A stretch of DNA of 64,000 bases from Elioraea tepida (GTDB lineage: Bacteria > Pseudomonadota > Alphaproteobacteria > Acetobacterales > Acetobacteraceae), in contig NZ_CP076448.1 in assembly GCF_019203965.1 (NCBI RefSeq), positions 372,001 through 436,000 on the forward strand. The letters run 5' to 3'. The translations under genes and the position numbers were made by a program. The first letter of the stretch is position 1; each line of letters starts with the position of its first letter. The notes beneath the pieces are model-generated. The model saw nothing but the letters and a program-made list of their open reading frames with translations, was not told the origin of the DNA and ran no database searches. Of this stretch, positions 16,882-25,777 are shown piece after piece.

Positions 16882-18036
16882 TCAATCGAGCAGGCGCCAG
16901 GTGCCGTTGCGGATCTCGATCATTCGGAACGCCGAAAGATCGAGGCCCATGTGGTCGGTCTCGCTCATGTTGACGACGCCGCCCGTCCCGATGAAGCCGC
17001 GCGTCTGGCGGATCGCATCGCGGATGCGCGCGCCGTCGGTGCTGCCGGCACGCTTGATCGCCTCGACCAGGATCATCAGCCCGTCGAAGGCATGGCCCCC
17101 GAAGGTGCTCACCGGCTGGTTCTGCGTGCTCTCGTAGAGCTGCTTGTAGGCCATGACGACCGGCTTCTGCGGGTCGTTGTCGGGCAGCTGTTCGGCGACG
17201 AGCAGGGCCGCGGCGGGGAGCCGCAAGCCCTCCGCGGCGGGGCCCGCGAGCTCGATGAAGCTGCGCGAGGCGACGCCATGGCTTTGATAGAGCGGCACGC
17301 CCATGCCGAGCTGGGCGAAGTTTCGTGTCACGATCGCCGGGCCCTGGCCGAAATCGGCATTGACCACCGCCTGCACGCCGCCCTGAACGTTGCGGATTCG
17401 TGTCAGCTGCGGCGTCATGTCGGTGTCGCCCGGGCCGTAGCGCTCGTCTGCGGCGATGGTGATGCCGAAGGCGGGGGCGACGCGGAGGCACTGGGTGCGC
17501 ATCGAGGCGCCGAAGCCGCCGGTGCCGCTGATCAGCCCGACGCGCGTCAGCCCGCGCTTGCGCAGGTCATCGAAGATTTTCTCGCACGCCATCTTGTCGG
17601 TGTGCGGCGTCTTGAAGGTGAAGGGCTTCACCGGCTCGATGATCTCGATGCCGCCGGCGAGGCTGATGAAGGGCAGGCGCGCCTCCTCGAACACCGGGAT
17701 CATCGCGAGGCTCGTGCCAGTCGTCGTGCCGCCGACGATGGCGACCACGCGGTCATCCTCGACGAGGCGGGTGGCGAAGGTGCGGGCGCGGTTGGCATCG
17801 CCACCGTCGTCGTAGAGAACGAGCTCGAGCCGGCGCCCGAGCACGCCGCCCGACTGGTTGATCCGGTCGATATAGAGGCGTAACGTGCGCGCCTCCGGAT
17901 CGCCGAGGAAGGAAGCGGGCCCGGTTACGGAGAGTACCGAGCCGATCCGGATCGGCGCCTGGGCGGCGGCAGGGGGCAGGCCGAGGCTGAGGGCGGCGGC
18001 GCCGATCAGCATGGCCGAGAACAGTCTCCTGGACAT
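16882..18036 (-). CDS. livJ: ABC transporter substrate-binding protein, Leu/Ile/Val-binding type
   Basis: Periplasmic receptor of the Liv-type importer. 384 residues from ATG 18036, preceded by GAGGGAGA; the frame extends 11 residues further without a better start. A signal peptide (RRLFSAMLIGAAALSLGLPP..AAA) leads into PIRIGSVLSVTGPASFLG, the family's N-terminal strand, then SGGVLGRRLELVLYDDGGD and VVAIVGGTTTGTSLA. Receptors of this type also bind aromatic acids. Its place directly downstream of paaN, with overlapping start and stop (ATGA), suggests phenylacetate or a related ligand rather than amino acids. Confidence 0.88.
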   Translation of the reverse strand: MSRRLFSAMLIGAAALSLGLPPAAAQAPIRIGSVLSVTGPASFLGDPEARTLRLYIDRINQSGGVLGRRLELVLYDDGGDANRARTFATRLVEDDRVVAIVGGTTTGTSLAMIPVFEEARLPFISLAGGIEIIEPVKPFTFKTPHTDKMACEKIFDDLRKRGLTRVGLISGTGGFGASMRTQCLRVAPAFGITIAADERYGPGDTDMTPQLTRIRNVQGGVQAVVNADFGQGPAIVTRNFAQLGMGVPLYQSHGVASRSFIELAGPAAEGLRLPAAALLVAEQLPDNDPQKPVVMAYKQLYESTQNQPVSTFGGHAFDGLMILVEAIKRAGSTDGARIRDAIRQTRGFIGTGGVVNMSETDHMGLDLSAFRMIEIRNGTWRLLD

Positions 18037-18065
18037 CGTTTGTCTCCCTCGGTTGTGCGTGTTGT

Positions 18066-19727
18066 TCATGCCGCGATCGGCCGCCGGACGGCGACGACGC
18101 GGAAGCGGTTGGCGACGAAGGCGCTGTCGGTCAGGCAGGCATTGCCTGCCGGGTTAAGGCCGGTGACGTGGAAGTCGCTGAACGCAGCCGACTGGTTCAC
18201 GTAGATGCCCCCGGTGAGATTGACGGAGAGTGGCACGCCGGCGCGGGCGAAGGCCTCCGCGGCGCGGGCGATGAACGCCTCGTCGGTGGCGTAGAGACCC
18301 GCGGTGATGGCGCCCTTCGCTCGCGCCGAAGCAGCCGCGCGGGCGAGCGCCTCTTCGGCGTTCCGGCAGCGGATCAGGAAGGCGATCGGACCGAACCGCT
18401 CTTCTAGATAGGCCCTGTCGTCCTCGGCCTCGACCGCGACCAGAAGCGGGGTTGCCGTACGCGCCTGCCCGGCATTGGGCAGCGGCGTGCTGTCGCGGAC
18501 GATCCGCCCCAAGCGCCGCGCCGCCGCGATGCGCTCGAGCGTGGCGGGGCTTGCGATTGCGCCGAGGATCGCAGCGGCACGGGCAGGATCGGCGAGCAGG
18601 GAATCGATCGCCTCGCCGATACCGGACGCGACGGCCTCGAAGCTCAGCGTTCCCTGGTCGGTCTCGACTCCCTCTGCCGGAATGAACAGGTTCTGCGGCG
18701 CGGTGCACATCTGCCCCGAATAGAGGGAGAGCGAGAAGGCGAGATTGGCGCACATGCCGCGGAGATCCGGCGCACCCGCGATCACCACTGGGTTGATCCC
18801 CGCCTCCTCGGTGAACAGAACGGCGTCGCGCACATGTTCGCGAAGCCAGCGCCCGAAGGCCGGGCCGCCTGTGTAATCGACGATGCCGATCGCCGGATGG
18901 GTAGCGAGCTCCGCGGCGATCGGCGCCTCCGGGCTATCGGGCGCGAGCTGGACCACGTCCGGGTCGAACCCGGCCTCGCCCAGGACAGCGCGCGCGGTGC
19001 GGACAGTCAGCGCAAGCGGCAGGATCGCATTCGGATGCGGCTTGACGATCACGGCGTTGCCGGTGACGAGGGAGGCGAACAGAGCCGGATAGCCGTTCCA
19101 TGTCGGGAACGTGGAACAGCCGATCACAAGGCCGATACCGCGCGGCACGATGCGCCAAGTCTTGGCGAGGAGGAGCGGGGGGCCCTTTCCCTGCGGCTTC
19201 TCCCAGCGCGCGGTCGCGGGGATACGCGTCATCTCGTCGACGGCATAAGCCACCGCCTCAAGGCCGCGATCCTGCGCATGCGGCCCGCCCGCCTGGAAGG
19301 CCATGACGAAGGCCTGGCCGGTGGTGTGTTCGATGGCGTGCGCCATCAGGAAGGAGTCGCGGTTGAGGCGGGCGAGGATTTCGAGTGCGAGGCCCGCACG
19401 CGCCTCGACCGACGCTGCCGCCCAGGCGATGCCCGCGCGTTGCGCCGCGCCGATCAGGGCTGCGACCGATCGCTTCGGATAGGTGATGCCGAGCGGGAAG
19501 CCATAGGGCGACACTTCCGCGCCGACTGGCTCTGCGTCGCCGTCCTGGTCGAGCGGAAACGGCTTGCCAAGCAGCGCTTTGAAGGCGGTTTCAGCGGCGG
19601 GGCGCGCGTCCTCGCCGTAGAAGCGGGCCGACGGCGTCTCGGGATAGGCGCTCCAGTAGCCGCGCGCGCGGCAGGCAGCGATCGCCTGCTCTAAGATGAC
19701 GCGATGGGCCGCGAAGAACTCCGCCAT
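18066..19727 (-). CDS. paaN: Phenylacetate degradation aldehyde dehydrogenase PaaN
   Basis: NAD(P)-dependent aldehyde dehydrogenase, 553 residues, that oxidises the semialdehyde released after oxepin-CoA ring opening. ALDH features: GIGLVIGCSTFPTWNGYPAL (~198-217), NAVIVKPHPNAILPLA, the cofactor-region DYTGGPAFGRWL, and the catalytic cysteine in YSGQMCTAPQN. The N-terminal ~100 residues (IAACRARGYWSAYPETPSA) are typical of PaaN rather than of general ALDHs. A GGAGGGG ribosome site precedes the ATG. Divergent from paaG and co-directional with the liv genes. Confidence 0.88.
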   Translation of the reverse strand: MAEFFAAHRVILEQAIAACRARGYWSAYPETPSARFYGEDARPAAETAFKALLGKPFPLDQDGDAEPVGAEVSPYGFPLGITYPKRSVAALIGAAQRAGIAWAAASVEARAGLALEILARLNRDSFLMAHAIEHTTGQAFVMAFQAGGPHAQDRGLEAVAYAVDEMTRIPATARWEKPQGKGPPLLLAKTWRIVPRGIGLVIGCSTFPTWNGYPALFASLVTGNAVIVKPHPNAILPLALTVRTARAVLGEAGFDPDVVQLAPDSPEAPIAAELATHPAIGIVDYTGGPAFGRWLREHVRDAVLFTEEAGINPVVIAGAPDLRGMCANLAFSLSLYSGQMCTAPQNLFIPAEGVETDQGTLSFEAVASGIGEAIDSLLADPARAAAILGAIASPATLERIAAARRLGRIVRDSTPLPNAGQARTATPLLVAVEAEDDRAYLEERFGPIAFLIRCRNAEEALARAAASARAKGAITAGLYATDEAFIARAAEAFARAGVPLSVNLTGGIYVNQSAAFSDFHVTGLNPAGNACLTDSAFVANRFRVVAVRRPIAA

Positions 19728-19751
19728 AGACGCCCCTCCCGCCGGGCGGTG

Positions 19752-19800
19752 TTGACGCCAGCCTCGGCGATTGAATAATTGAACGGTCGGCCGGTGAAAT
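19752..19800 (+). promoter_or_regulatory. Candidate promoter (and operator) of the paaG operon
   Basis: TTGACG (19752-19757), a 16-base spacer and AATAAT (19774-19779) form a good sigma-70-like promoter in the paaN-paaG divergent gap. Right after it lies GAACGGTCGGCCGGTGAA (19781-19798), which contains an imperfect inverted CGGTC/GGCCG block over the expected start of transcription. It is a plausible site for the TetR-family regulator encoded at the end of this operon; that link is inference. Confidence 0.45.
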
Positions 19801-19855
19801 GCAAGAGGCCGCCGCAGGCAAGGCCGACACGAAGAACCACGCGAGGAAACGCCGC

Positions 19856-20632
19856 ATGACCGAGACCGTGCTCGTCGAGCAGCATCCGGGCTGGCGCCGT
19901 CTGGTGCTCAATCGCCCGGAGCGGCTCAACGCCTTCGATCGCGCCATGCAGGAGGCGCTGCACCGAGCCCTCGACGATGCGGAGGCGGACCGATCCTGCC
20001 GCGCTGTGGTTCTTGCGGGCTCGGGGCGCGCCTTCAGCGCCGGCCAAGACCTCGAGTCGGTGCGCAGCGAGGCGGATCTCGGCCGCGTGCTCGAGGATGG
20101 GTGGAACCCTCTGATCCTGCGCCTCGGCCGGCTCGGCGTGCCGACGGTTGCCGCCGTGCATGGCATCGCCGCCGGCGCCGGTGTCGCGCTTGCGCTTGCC
20201 TGTGACATCGTGCTCGCCGCGCGATCAGCGCGGTTCCACATGGCCTTCGCCAGGATCGGACTGATCCCGGACAGCGGCGCGACCTGGCAGCTGCCGCGGC
20301 TGATCGGGCCTGCGCGCGCGCGCGCGATCTCGATGCTGGCCGAACCGGTCACGGCCGAGCAGGCCGAGGCTTGGGGCATGATCTGGCGGGCGGTCGAGGA
20401 CGAGGTGTTCGGCGCGGAGGCGGCCAAGCTCGCTGAACGTCTCGCCGCCGGCCCGACCGCGGCGCTGGTCGCGACACGCGGCGCGTTTGCGGCCGCCGGC
20501 ACGGCGACGCTCGAGGCGCAGCTCGAGCGCGAGCGCGATCTGCAGCGGGCGGCAGGACAGCATCCCGACTACGCCGAGGGGGTGGCTGCCTTTCTCGAGA
20601 AGCGCGCCCCGCGCTTCGGAGCGCGCGCATGA
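19856..20632 (+). CDS. paaG: Enoyl-CoA hydratase/isomerase family, PaaG-like (1,2-epoxyphenylacetyl-CoA isomerase)
   Basis: Crotonase-fold protein, 258 residues from ATG 19856 (GAGGAAA just upstream). LNRPERLNAFDRAMQEALHRAL opens the fold; AGSGRAFSAGQDL forms the first oxyanion-hole strand and AAVHGIAAGAGVALALACDIVLA (core HGIAAGAGVALALACD) the second. The acidic residue in IGLIPDSGATWQLPR fits the PaaG type, which isomerises the epoxide made by PaaABCE to oxepin-CoA. First gene of paaG-paaI-paaK-tetR. Confidence 0.85.
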   Translation: MTETVLVEQHPGWRRLVLNRPERLNAFDRAMQEALHRALDDAEADRSCRAVVLAGSGRAFSAGQDLESVRSEADLGRVLEDGWNPLILRLGRLGVPTVAAVHGIAAGAGVALALACDIVLAARSARFHMAFARIGLIPDSGATWQLPRLIGPARARAISMLAEPVTAEQAEAWGMIWRAVEDEVFGAEAAKLAERLAAGPTAALVATRGAFAAAGTATLEAQLERERDLQRAAGQHPDYAEGVAAFLEKRAPRFGARA

Positions 20633-21078
20633 GCGCCGCCGCCGTCGCCGCGGCGATGTGGGCGGAGGATCACGCCTCGCGCGGCCTCGGCATGTCGCTC
20701 GATCATGTCGACGAAGGCCGTGCCGTGCTCTCGATGCGGGTGACGGAGGCGATGGTGAACGGCCATGGGATCTGTCACGGCGGCTTCATCTTCGCCCTCG
20801 CCGACAGCGCCTTCGCCTTCGCCTGCAACTGGACGGACGAGCGGACCGTCGCGGCGCACTGCGCAATCACCTATCTGCGCCCCGCGCGCCTCGGCATGCG
20901 CCTGGTCGCCGAAGCCGTCGAGCAGACCCGCGTGGGCCGCTCGGGTGTGACGGACGTGACGGTGCGCGATCAGAATGGTGAGCTGATCGCGCTGTTCCGC
21001 GGCCACTCGCGCACCATTGGCGGCCGGATCACCAAAAGCGACGACAATCGCATGACGGCAAGGGGAGGAAACGGATGA
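20629..21078 (+). CDS. paaI: PaaI-type hydroxyphenylacetyl-CoA thioesterase
   Basis: Hotdog-fold thioesterase, 149 residues. MVNGHGICHGGFIFALADSAFAFACN (core HGICHGGFIFALADSAFA) carries the PaaI motif with the catalytic-face Asp, followed by AAHCAITYLRPARLG. PaaI releases CoA from ring-hydroxylated side products and so protects the CoA pool. Start and stop both overlap neighbours by 4 bases. Confidence 0.9.
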   Translation: MSAAAVAAAMWAEDHASRGLGMSLDHVDEGRAVLSMRVTEAMVNGHGICHGGFIFALADSAFAFACNWTDERTVAAHCAITYLRPARLGMRLVAEAVEQTRVGRSGVTDVTVRDQNGELIALFRGHSRTIGGRITKSDDNRMTARGGNG

Positions 21079-22406
21079 CCGCAGCTGCGAGCAAGCGCAT
21101 CAGCCGTGTGCCGCGGCCCGACGAGCTCGATCCGATCGAAACCGCAAGCCGGGACGAGATCGCCGCCCTGCAGCTCGAGCGGCTGCGCTGGTCCGTGCGC
21201 CACGCCTACGAGAACGTGCCGACCTATCGCGCCCGTTTCGATGCCGCCGGTGTGCACCCCGACGATCTGCGCACGCTCGAGGATCTTGCGAGGTTCCCGT
21301 TCACGACCAAGGACGATCTGCGCGCGGCCTATCCGTTCGGCCTGTTCGCTGTCCCGCGCGAACGAATCGCGCGGATCCATGCCTCCTCCGGCACCACCGG
21401 CAAGCCGACCATCGTCGGCTATACGTCGCGCGACCTCGAGACCTGGGCCGAGGTCGTGGCGCGCTCGATCCGCGCCGCCGGCGGACGGCCGGGCATGATC
21501 GTGCACGTCGCCTATGGCTACGGGCTGTTTACCGGGGGGCTCGGCGCGCACTACGGCGCCGAGCGCCTCGGCTGCACCGTCGTGCCTGTCTCCGGCGGCA
21601 TGACCGAACGGCAGGTGACGCTGATCGAGGATCTGCGCCCCGACATCATCATGGTCACGCCGTCCTACATGCTCGCGATCCTCGACGAGTTCCGCCGCCA
21701 GGGGCTCGACCCGCGCGCGAGTTCCTTGGCGATCGGCATCTTCGGCGCCGAGCCCTGGACCAATGCCATGCGCGCTGAAATCGAGGAGGCGTTCGACATG
21801 CACGCGGTCGACATCTACGGGCTGTCCGAGATCATCGGCCCCGGTGTTGCCAACGAGTGCGTCGAGACCAAGGACGGGCTTCATCTTTGGGAGGATCATT
21901 TCTATCCGGAGATCATCGACCCGGAGACGGGGCGGGTGCTTGCCGACGGCGAGCGCGGCGAGCTCGTGCTGACGACGCTGACCAAGGAGGCGATGCCCGT
22001 CATCCGCTATCGCACGCGCGACCTGACACGCCTCCTGCCCGGCACGGCGCGGACGATGCGTCGGATCGAGAAGATCACCGGCCGCTCCGACGACATGATC
22101 ATCCTGCGCGGCGTCAACGTTTTCCCGTCCCAGGTCGAGGAGCAAATCCTCCGCGTCGGGGGGCTCGCGCCGCACTACCAGCTCGTGCTCACACGCGACG
22201 GCAGGCTCGACGCGATGACGGTTCGGGTCGAGGCGGAGCCTGGAGTGGCAGGCGCGGAGCAGCGCGCCGCCCTCGCCCAGGAGCTCGCCCAGCACGTCAA
22301 GGGCGTGATCGGCGTCTCGGTAGGTGTCGAGGTGGTGGACCCGGGCGCGATCGAGCGATCGACCGGCAAGGCGCGGCGCGTGGTCGATCTGCGCGCGAAA
22401 GGGTGA
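21075..22406 (+). CDS. paaK: Phenylacetate-CoA ligase
   Basis: Activates phenylacetate with ATP and CoA, the entry step of the pathway. 443 residues, the usual size. ARIHASSGTTGKPTIVGYTS (~94-113) is the AMP-binding P-loop; IGIFGAEPWTNAMR, DIYGLSEIIGPGVANEC and the hinge ITGRSDDMIILRGVNVFPSQ are characteristic of PaaK. Cytoplasmic. Translationally coupled to paaI and followed 4 bases later by the tetR gene. Confidence 0.94.
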   Translation: MTAAASKRISRVPRPDELDPIETASRDEIAALQLERLRWSVRHAYENVPTYRARFDAAGVHPDDLRTLEDLARFPFTTKDDLRAAYPFGLFAVPRERIARIHASSGTTGKPTIVGYTSRDLETWAEVVARSIRAAGGRPGMIVHVAYGYGLFTGGLGAHYGAERLGCTVVPVSGGMTERQVTLIEDLRPDIIMVTPSYMLAILDEFRRQGLDPRASSLAIGIFGAEPWTNAMRAEIEEAFDMHAVDIYGLSEIIGPGVANECVETKDGLHLWEDHFYPEIIDPETGRVLADGERGELVLTTLTKEAMPVIRYRTRDLTRLLPGTARTMRRIEKITGRSDDMIILRGVNVFPSQVEEQILRVGGLAPHYQLVLTRDGRLDAMTVRVEAEPGVAGAEQRAALAQELAQHVKGVIGVSVGVEVVDPGAIERSTGKARRVVDLRAKG

Positions 22407-22410
22407 GGTG

Positions 22411-23082
22411 ATGGCGCGTCGGCGCGCTGCGGACTACGAAGCCAAGCGCACGCATCTCTTGCGCACCGCGGCTCCGCTCTTCGCACGCCACGGCTATGAC
22501 CGCACCTCGCTCTCGATGATCGCGGTCGCCGCTGGCGTCTCGAAGGGGCTCGTCTACCATTACTACGCGGACAAGGATGCGGTGCTCGCGGACATCATCC
22601 GCCGCCATCTCGCCGAGCTGATCGAGGTGGTGACGGCGGCCGCCGCCAAGGACGATCGCCCGCCGGAACGACGCCTCGCTGACATGGCGGTCGCTCTGCT
22701 CGCCGCCTACCGCGATGCCGATGCCGAACACCAGGTGCAGGTCGCGCATCTTCGCCTTCTGCCCGAGCCGGTGCAGGAGGAGCTGAAGGACATGGAGCGC
22801 GTTCTCGTGACGCTGTTCGCCGACGCGCTCGCCGCCGTCGCCCCGCCGCTTGCGGGCGACCGACGTCTGCTCAAGCCGCTGACCATGAGCCTGTTCAGCA
22901 TGCTGAACTGGGCGTTCTTCTGGTTCCGCGAGAACGGGCCGATGACACGCCGCGACTATGCGGAACTCGCCGCGCGGATGGTGGTGCTCGGCGCGCGCGA
23001 TCTCGCCGGTATGCCCCCGATAGCCACCAGCCGAACCGCGCGCGCGGCCACGAACCGCGCCCGGGTTCAGACCGCGTCGTAG
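22411..23082 (+). CDS. TetR-family transcriptional regulator (PaaR-like)
   Basis: 223 residues. N-terminal HTH: TSLSMIAVAAGVSKGLVYHYY with the family KDAVLADII immediately after; the C-terminal ligand domain is helical (LKDMERVLVTLFADAL, LKPLTMSLFSMLNWAFFWF). TetR regulators in phenylacetate clusters (PaaR) usually sense phenylacetyl-CoA. Encoded at the end of the paaG-I-K operon, so it probably regulates its own transcription. Its 3' end overlaps the convergent paaE by 16 bases. Confidence 0.85.
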   Translation: MARRRAADYEAKRTHLLRTAAPLFARHGYDRTSLSMIAVAAGVSKGLVYHYYADKDAVLADIIRRHLAELIEVVTAAAAKDDRPPERRLADMAVALLAAYRDADAEHQVQVAHLRLLPEPVQEELKDMERVLVTLFADALAAVAPPLAGDRRLLKPLTMSLFSMLNWAFFWFRENGPMTRRDYAELAARMVVLGARDLAGMPPIATSRTARAATNRARVQTAS

Positions 23083-24152
23083 TCGACGGCGAGCTCCCGC
23101 GTCTTCGGCCGGCTCTGGCAGGTCAGCACATAGCCGGCCTCGAGTTCCCAGGGCTGTAGCGAGTAATTCTGGTCCATCTCGACCTCGCCGTCGGTGAGGC
23201 GCGCGCGGCAGGTGCAGCACATGCCGCCGCGGCAGGACCACGGCGCATCGATCCCCGCCCGCAGCGCCGCGTCGAGCACCGTTTCGCCCGCGGCCATCGG
23301 CACCTCGCGGGTGACACCATCGAGGGTGACGCGAAGCCGGGCGGTTGCCGGCGCTTCGGCCTCGACCGGAACGGGCGGGCGACGCGGCGCGCCCTCGCCG
23401 GGGGTAAAGCGCTCGATGTGGATCAACGACTTGGGAACGCCCAGGGCACCGAGTGCCGAGGCCGCCGCCTCGGAAAGGCCGGCCGGCCCGCAGAGATAGG
23501 CGGCCGAGATGGCGCCCGGCGCGACCAGGCCGGGCAGGAGCTCACGCACCCGCGCCTCGTCGAGACGCCCGTGCAGAACCGGCAGATCCGAGGCCTCGCG
23601 CGAGAGAACATGCAGAACGCTGAACCGGGCGAGATACCGATCCTTGAGATCCTCGAGCGCGCCGCGGAACATCACCTCGCCGGTGCTTCGGTTGCCGTAG
23701 AGCAGCACGAAGCGGCTGTTCGGTTCGCGGGCAAGCAGCGTGCGCGCGATCGAGAGGATCGGGGTGATCCCCGATCCTGCGGCAATCCCGACGACGGTGC
23801 GCGCCGCCGACGGATCGGGGCGGAAGACGAACGTCCCCTGCGGCGGCATCGCCTCGATCACATGCCCGGGCGCGAGCGCGCTTGTCGCCCAGGTCGAGAA
23901 ACAGCCGCCCGGGACGCGTTTGATTCCGATCGCCAGCGCGCCGCCATCCAGCCCCGCGCAGATCGAGTAGCTTCGCCGCACCTCCTCGCCGTCGATCACG
24001 CGTCGAAGCGTGAGATATTGGCCAGGCAGGAAGCGGAACAGGAAGGCGCGTTCTGGGGGCGGCTCGAGCGTGATCGAGACGGCGGAGTCGGTGAGCCGTT
24101 CCACGGCCGTGACGGTCAGCGGATGGAAGCGGGTGGCGACGGGCGCGTTCAT
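23067..24152 (-). CDS. paaE: Phenylacetyl-CoA epoxidase reductase PaaE
   Basis: Electron-transfer subunit of the ring-epoxidising complex, 361 residues. FAD-binding domain with RSYSICAG and IKRVPGGCFSTWA, NAD(P) domain with GIAAGSGITPILSIA (~119-133) and YLCGPAGLSEAA, and a C-terminal plant-type 2Fe-2S domain with CRGGMCCTCRA and a distant Cys in VLTCQSRP. Last gene of paaABCDE; ribosome site GAGGAGAAGG. Confidence 0.93.
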   Translation of the reverse strand: MNAPVATRFHPLTVTAVERLTDSAVSITLEPPPERAFLFRFLPGQYLTLRRVIDGEEVRRSYSICAGLDGGALAIGIKRVPGGCFSTWATSALAPGHVIEAMPPQGTFVFRPDPSAARTVVGIAAGSGITPILSIARTLLAREPNSRFVLLYGNRSTGEVMFRGALEDLKDRYLARFSVLHVLSREASDLPVLHGRLDEARVRELLPGLVAPGAISAAYLCGPAGLSEAAASALGALGVPKSLIHIERFTPGEGAPRRPPVPVEAEAPATARLRVTLDGVTREVPMAAGETVLDAALRAGIDAPWSCRGGMCCTCRARLTDGEVEMDQNYSLQPWELEAGYVLTCQSRPKTRELAVDYDAV

Positions 24153-24165
24153 GCTGCCCTTCTCC

Positions 24166-24672
24166 TCAGTGGCACTTGAAGTAGTCGAAGGGCTCGCGAC
24201 AGGCCCGGCAGCGCCAGAGCGCCTTGCAGGCGGTCGAGCCGAACTCGGAGAGCTTCTCGGTGTCGGTCGCGCCGCAGCGCGGGCAGGGGACGAGCTCGTC
24301 GGCGCCGAACAGGGCGCGCCGGCCCGCTCCCGGCGTCGGCGGCGCGATCCCTGCCCGGCGCAGGGCCTCGCGGCCGGCGGGCGTGATCCAGTCGGTCGTC
24401 CAGGCCGGCGTCAGAACAAGCGAGACGCGCGGCCGGCCGAGCCCGGCTGCCTCGATCGCCGCCTCGATGTCGAGCGCGATCGCGCGCATCGCCGGACAGC
24501 CGGAGTAGGTCGGCGTGATATCCACCTCGATCACCCCGTCTGCGCCGAGGCGGACGTCGCGCAGCACGCCGAGATCGGCGATCGAGAGGGTAGGAATCTC
24601 GGGATCGACCACCCGCGCACAGGCGGCACGCGCAGCGGCAAGGGTGCGGTCGCGGTCGCTCAGGCTCACCAT
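24166..24672 (-). CDS. paaD: Phenylacetyl-CoA epoxidase assembly/maturation subunit PaaD
   Basis: 168 residues. N-terminal MIP18/DUF59 domain (VVDPEIPTLSIADLGVLRDV, with DITPTYSGCPAM) of the kind that helps assemble iron centres, then a C-terminal zinc-ribbon-like part (VPCPRCGATDTEK and WRCRACREPFDYFKCH, giving two CxxC pairs). Overlaps the paaC stop by 7 bases. Family knowledge links PaaD to maturation of the PaaABCE enzyme. Confidence 0.92.
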   Translation of the reverse strand: MVSLSDRDRTLAAARAACARVVDPEIPTLSIADLGVLRDVRLGADGVIEVDITPTYSGCPAMRAIALDIEAAIEAAGLGRPRVSLVLTPAWTTDWITPAGREALRRAGIAPPTPGAGRRALFGADELVPCPRCGATDTEKLSEFGSTACKALWRCRACREPFDYFKCH

Positions 24673-25436
24673 GTCGCGTCCGGATAGGCGCGCGGGAGGT
24701 GCTGCATCACCGCGAGGAGGTGGCCGAGATGCTCGGTGTGGCGCCCCCAGCGTCCGCCCGACTGCATCCAGCCCTCGGCGGGGCGGTCGAGCCCGGCTTC
24801 GGCGAAGACGCGGTCGATCGTTGCATCCCAGGGGGCGCGCACCACGGCCGGATCGGGCAGGATGCCATCGGCGATCACGGCGCGGTCCGCGTCATCGACC
24901 TCGAACAGCTCGCCGGTATAGGGCCAGAGGGTGTCGAGCGCTTCGAGCATCCGCCGTCGGCTTTCCCCCGTTCCGTCGCCGAGCCGGATCACCCACTCGC
25001 CACAGTGGCGAACGTGGTACGCGGCCTCCTTCTCGGCCTTGGCGGCGATCGCGGCGAGCGTGGCGTCACGGCTCCCGGCCGTCGCCTGCCAGAAAGGCAG
25101 GGCGTGCGCGGCGAGCAGGAAGCCGCGCAGGATGGTGAAGGCGAAATCGCCGCGCGGGAGTTCCGCCATCAAGACGTTCCGGAACTGCGGCGCGTCGCGC
25201 CGATAGGCAAGGTCGTCCTCCGTTCGGCCAGCCCCCTCGACTGCGGCGGCGTGGGTGTACAGCGCGCGTGCCTGGCCGAGCAGGTCGAGGGCGATGTTGG
25301 CGAGCGCGAGGTCCTCCTCGAGCATCGGTGCGTGCCCGCACCATTCCGAGAGCCTGTGGGAATGCACGAGCGCCGTGTCGGCAAGCCGCAGGAGCCCGAG
25401 GGTGAGCGGTGTTTCGGCGACCGCGATCGTCGTCAT
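24666..25436 (-). CDS. paaC: Phenylacetyl-CoA epoxidase structural subunit PaaC
   Basis: 256 residues, ferritin-like helical protein that pairs with the catalytic PaaA. Recognisable by ADTALVHSHRLSEWCGHAPMLEEDLALANIALDLLGQAR (core RLSEWCGHAPMLEEDLALAN) and AEKEAAYHVRHCGEWVIRLGDG. Sits between paaB and paaD in the canonical order. Confidence 0.93.
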   Translation of the reverse strand: MTTIAVAETPLTLGLLRLADTALVHSHRLSEWCGHAPMLEEDLALANIALDLLGQARALYTHAAAVEGAGRTEDDLAYRRDAPQFRNVLMAELPRGDFAFTILRGFLLAAHALPFWQATAGSRDATLAAIAAKAEKEAAYHVRHCGEWVIRLGDGTGESRRRMLEALDTLWPYTGELFEVDDADRAVIADGILPDPAVVRAPWDATIDRVFAEAGLDRPAEGWMQSGGRWGRHTEHLGHLLAVMQHLPRAYPDATW

Positions 25437-25484
25437 GGTCTGCTCCGGCCGGCTGCTTGGCGCTGCGCGATCATCGGGCCCCGG

Positions 25485-25772
25485 TCACATGTGCCCGACC
25501 TCTTCGGGGACGGTGTAGAAGGTCGGATGGCGATAGGGCTTCGAGGCGGTCGGCTCGAACAGCATGTCCTTGTCCGCCGGGTCGGAGGCGGTGATGGCCG
25601 CCGCGGGAACGACCCAGATCGACAGCCCCTCGCCGCGGCGCGTGTAGGTATCGCGTGCGGCCTGAAGCGCCATCTCGGCATCGGCGGCATGGACGCTGCC
25701 CACATGCCGGTGCGCGAGCCCGGTGCGGGCGCGGATGAACACTTCCCAGAGCGGCATGGGGGTTTCGCTCAT
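25485..25772 (-). CDS. paaB: Phenylacetyl-CoA epoxidase subunit PaaB
   Basis: 95-residue small subunit that bridges PaaAC dimers. WEVFIRARTGLAHRHVGSVH (~9-28), ALQAARDTYTRRGEG and SIWVVPAAAI are standard PaaB motifs. ATG at 25772, 5 bases after the paaA stop; longer frames on this strand are shadows. Confidence 0.93.
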   Translation of the reverse strand: MSETPMPLWEVFIRARTGLAHRHVGSVHAADAEMALQAARDTYTRRGEGLSIWVVPAAAITASDPADKDMLFEPTASKPYRHPTFYTVPEEVGHM

Positions 25773-25777
25773 GGCCG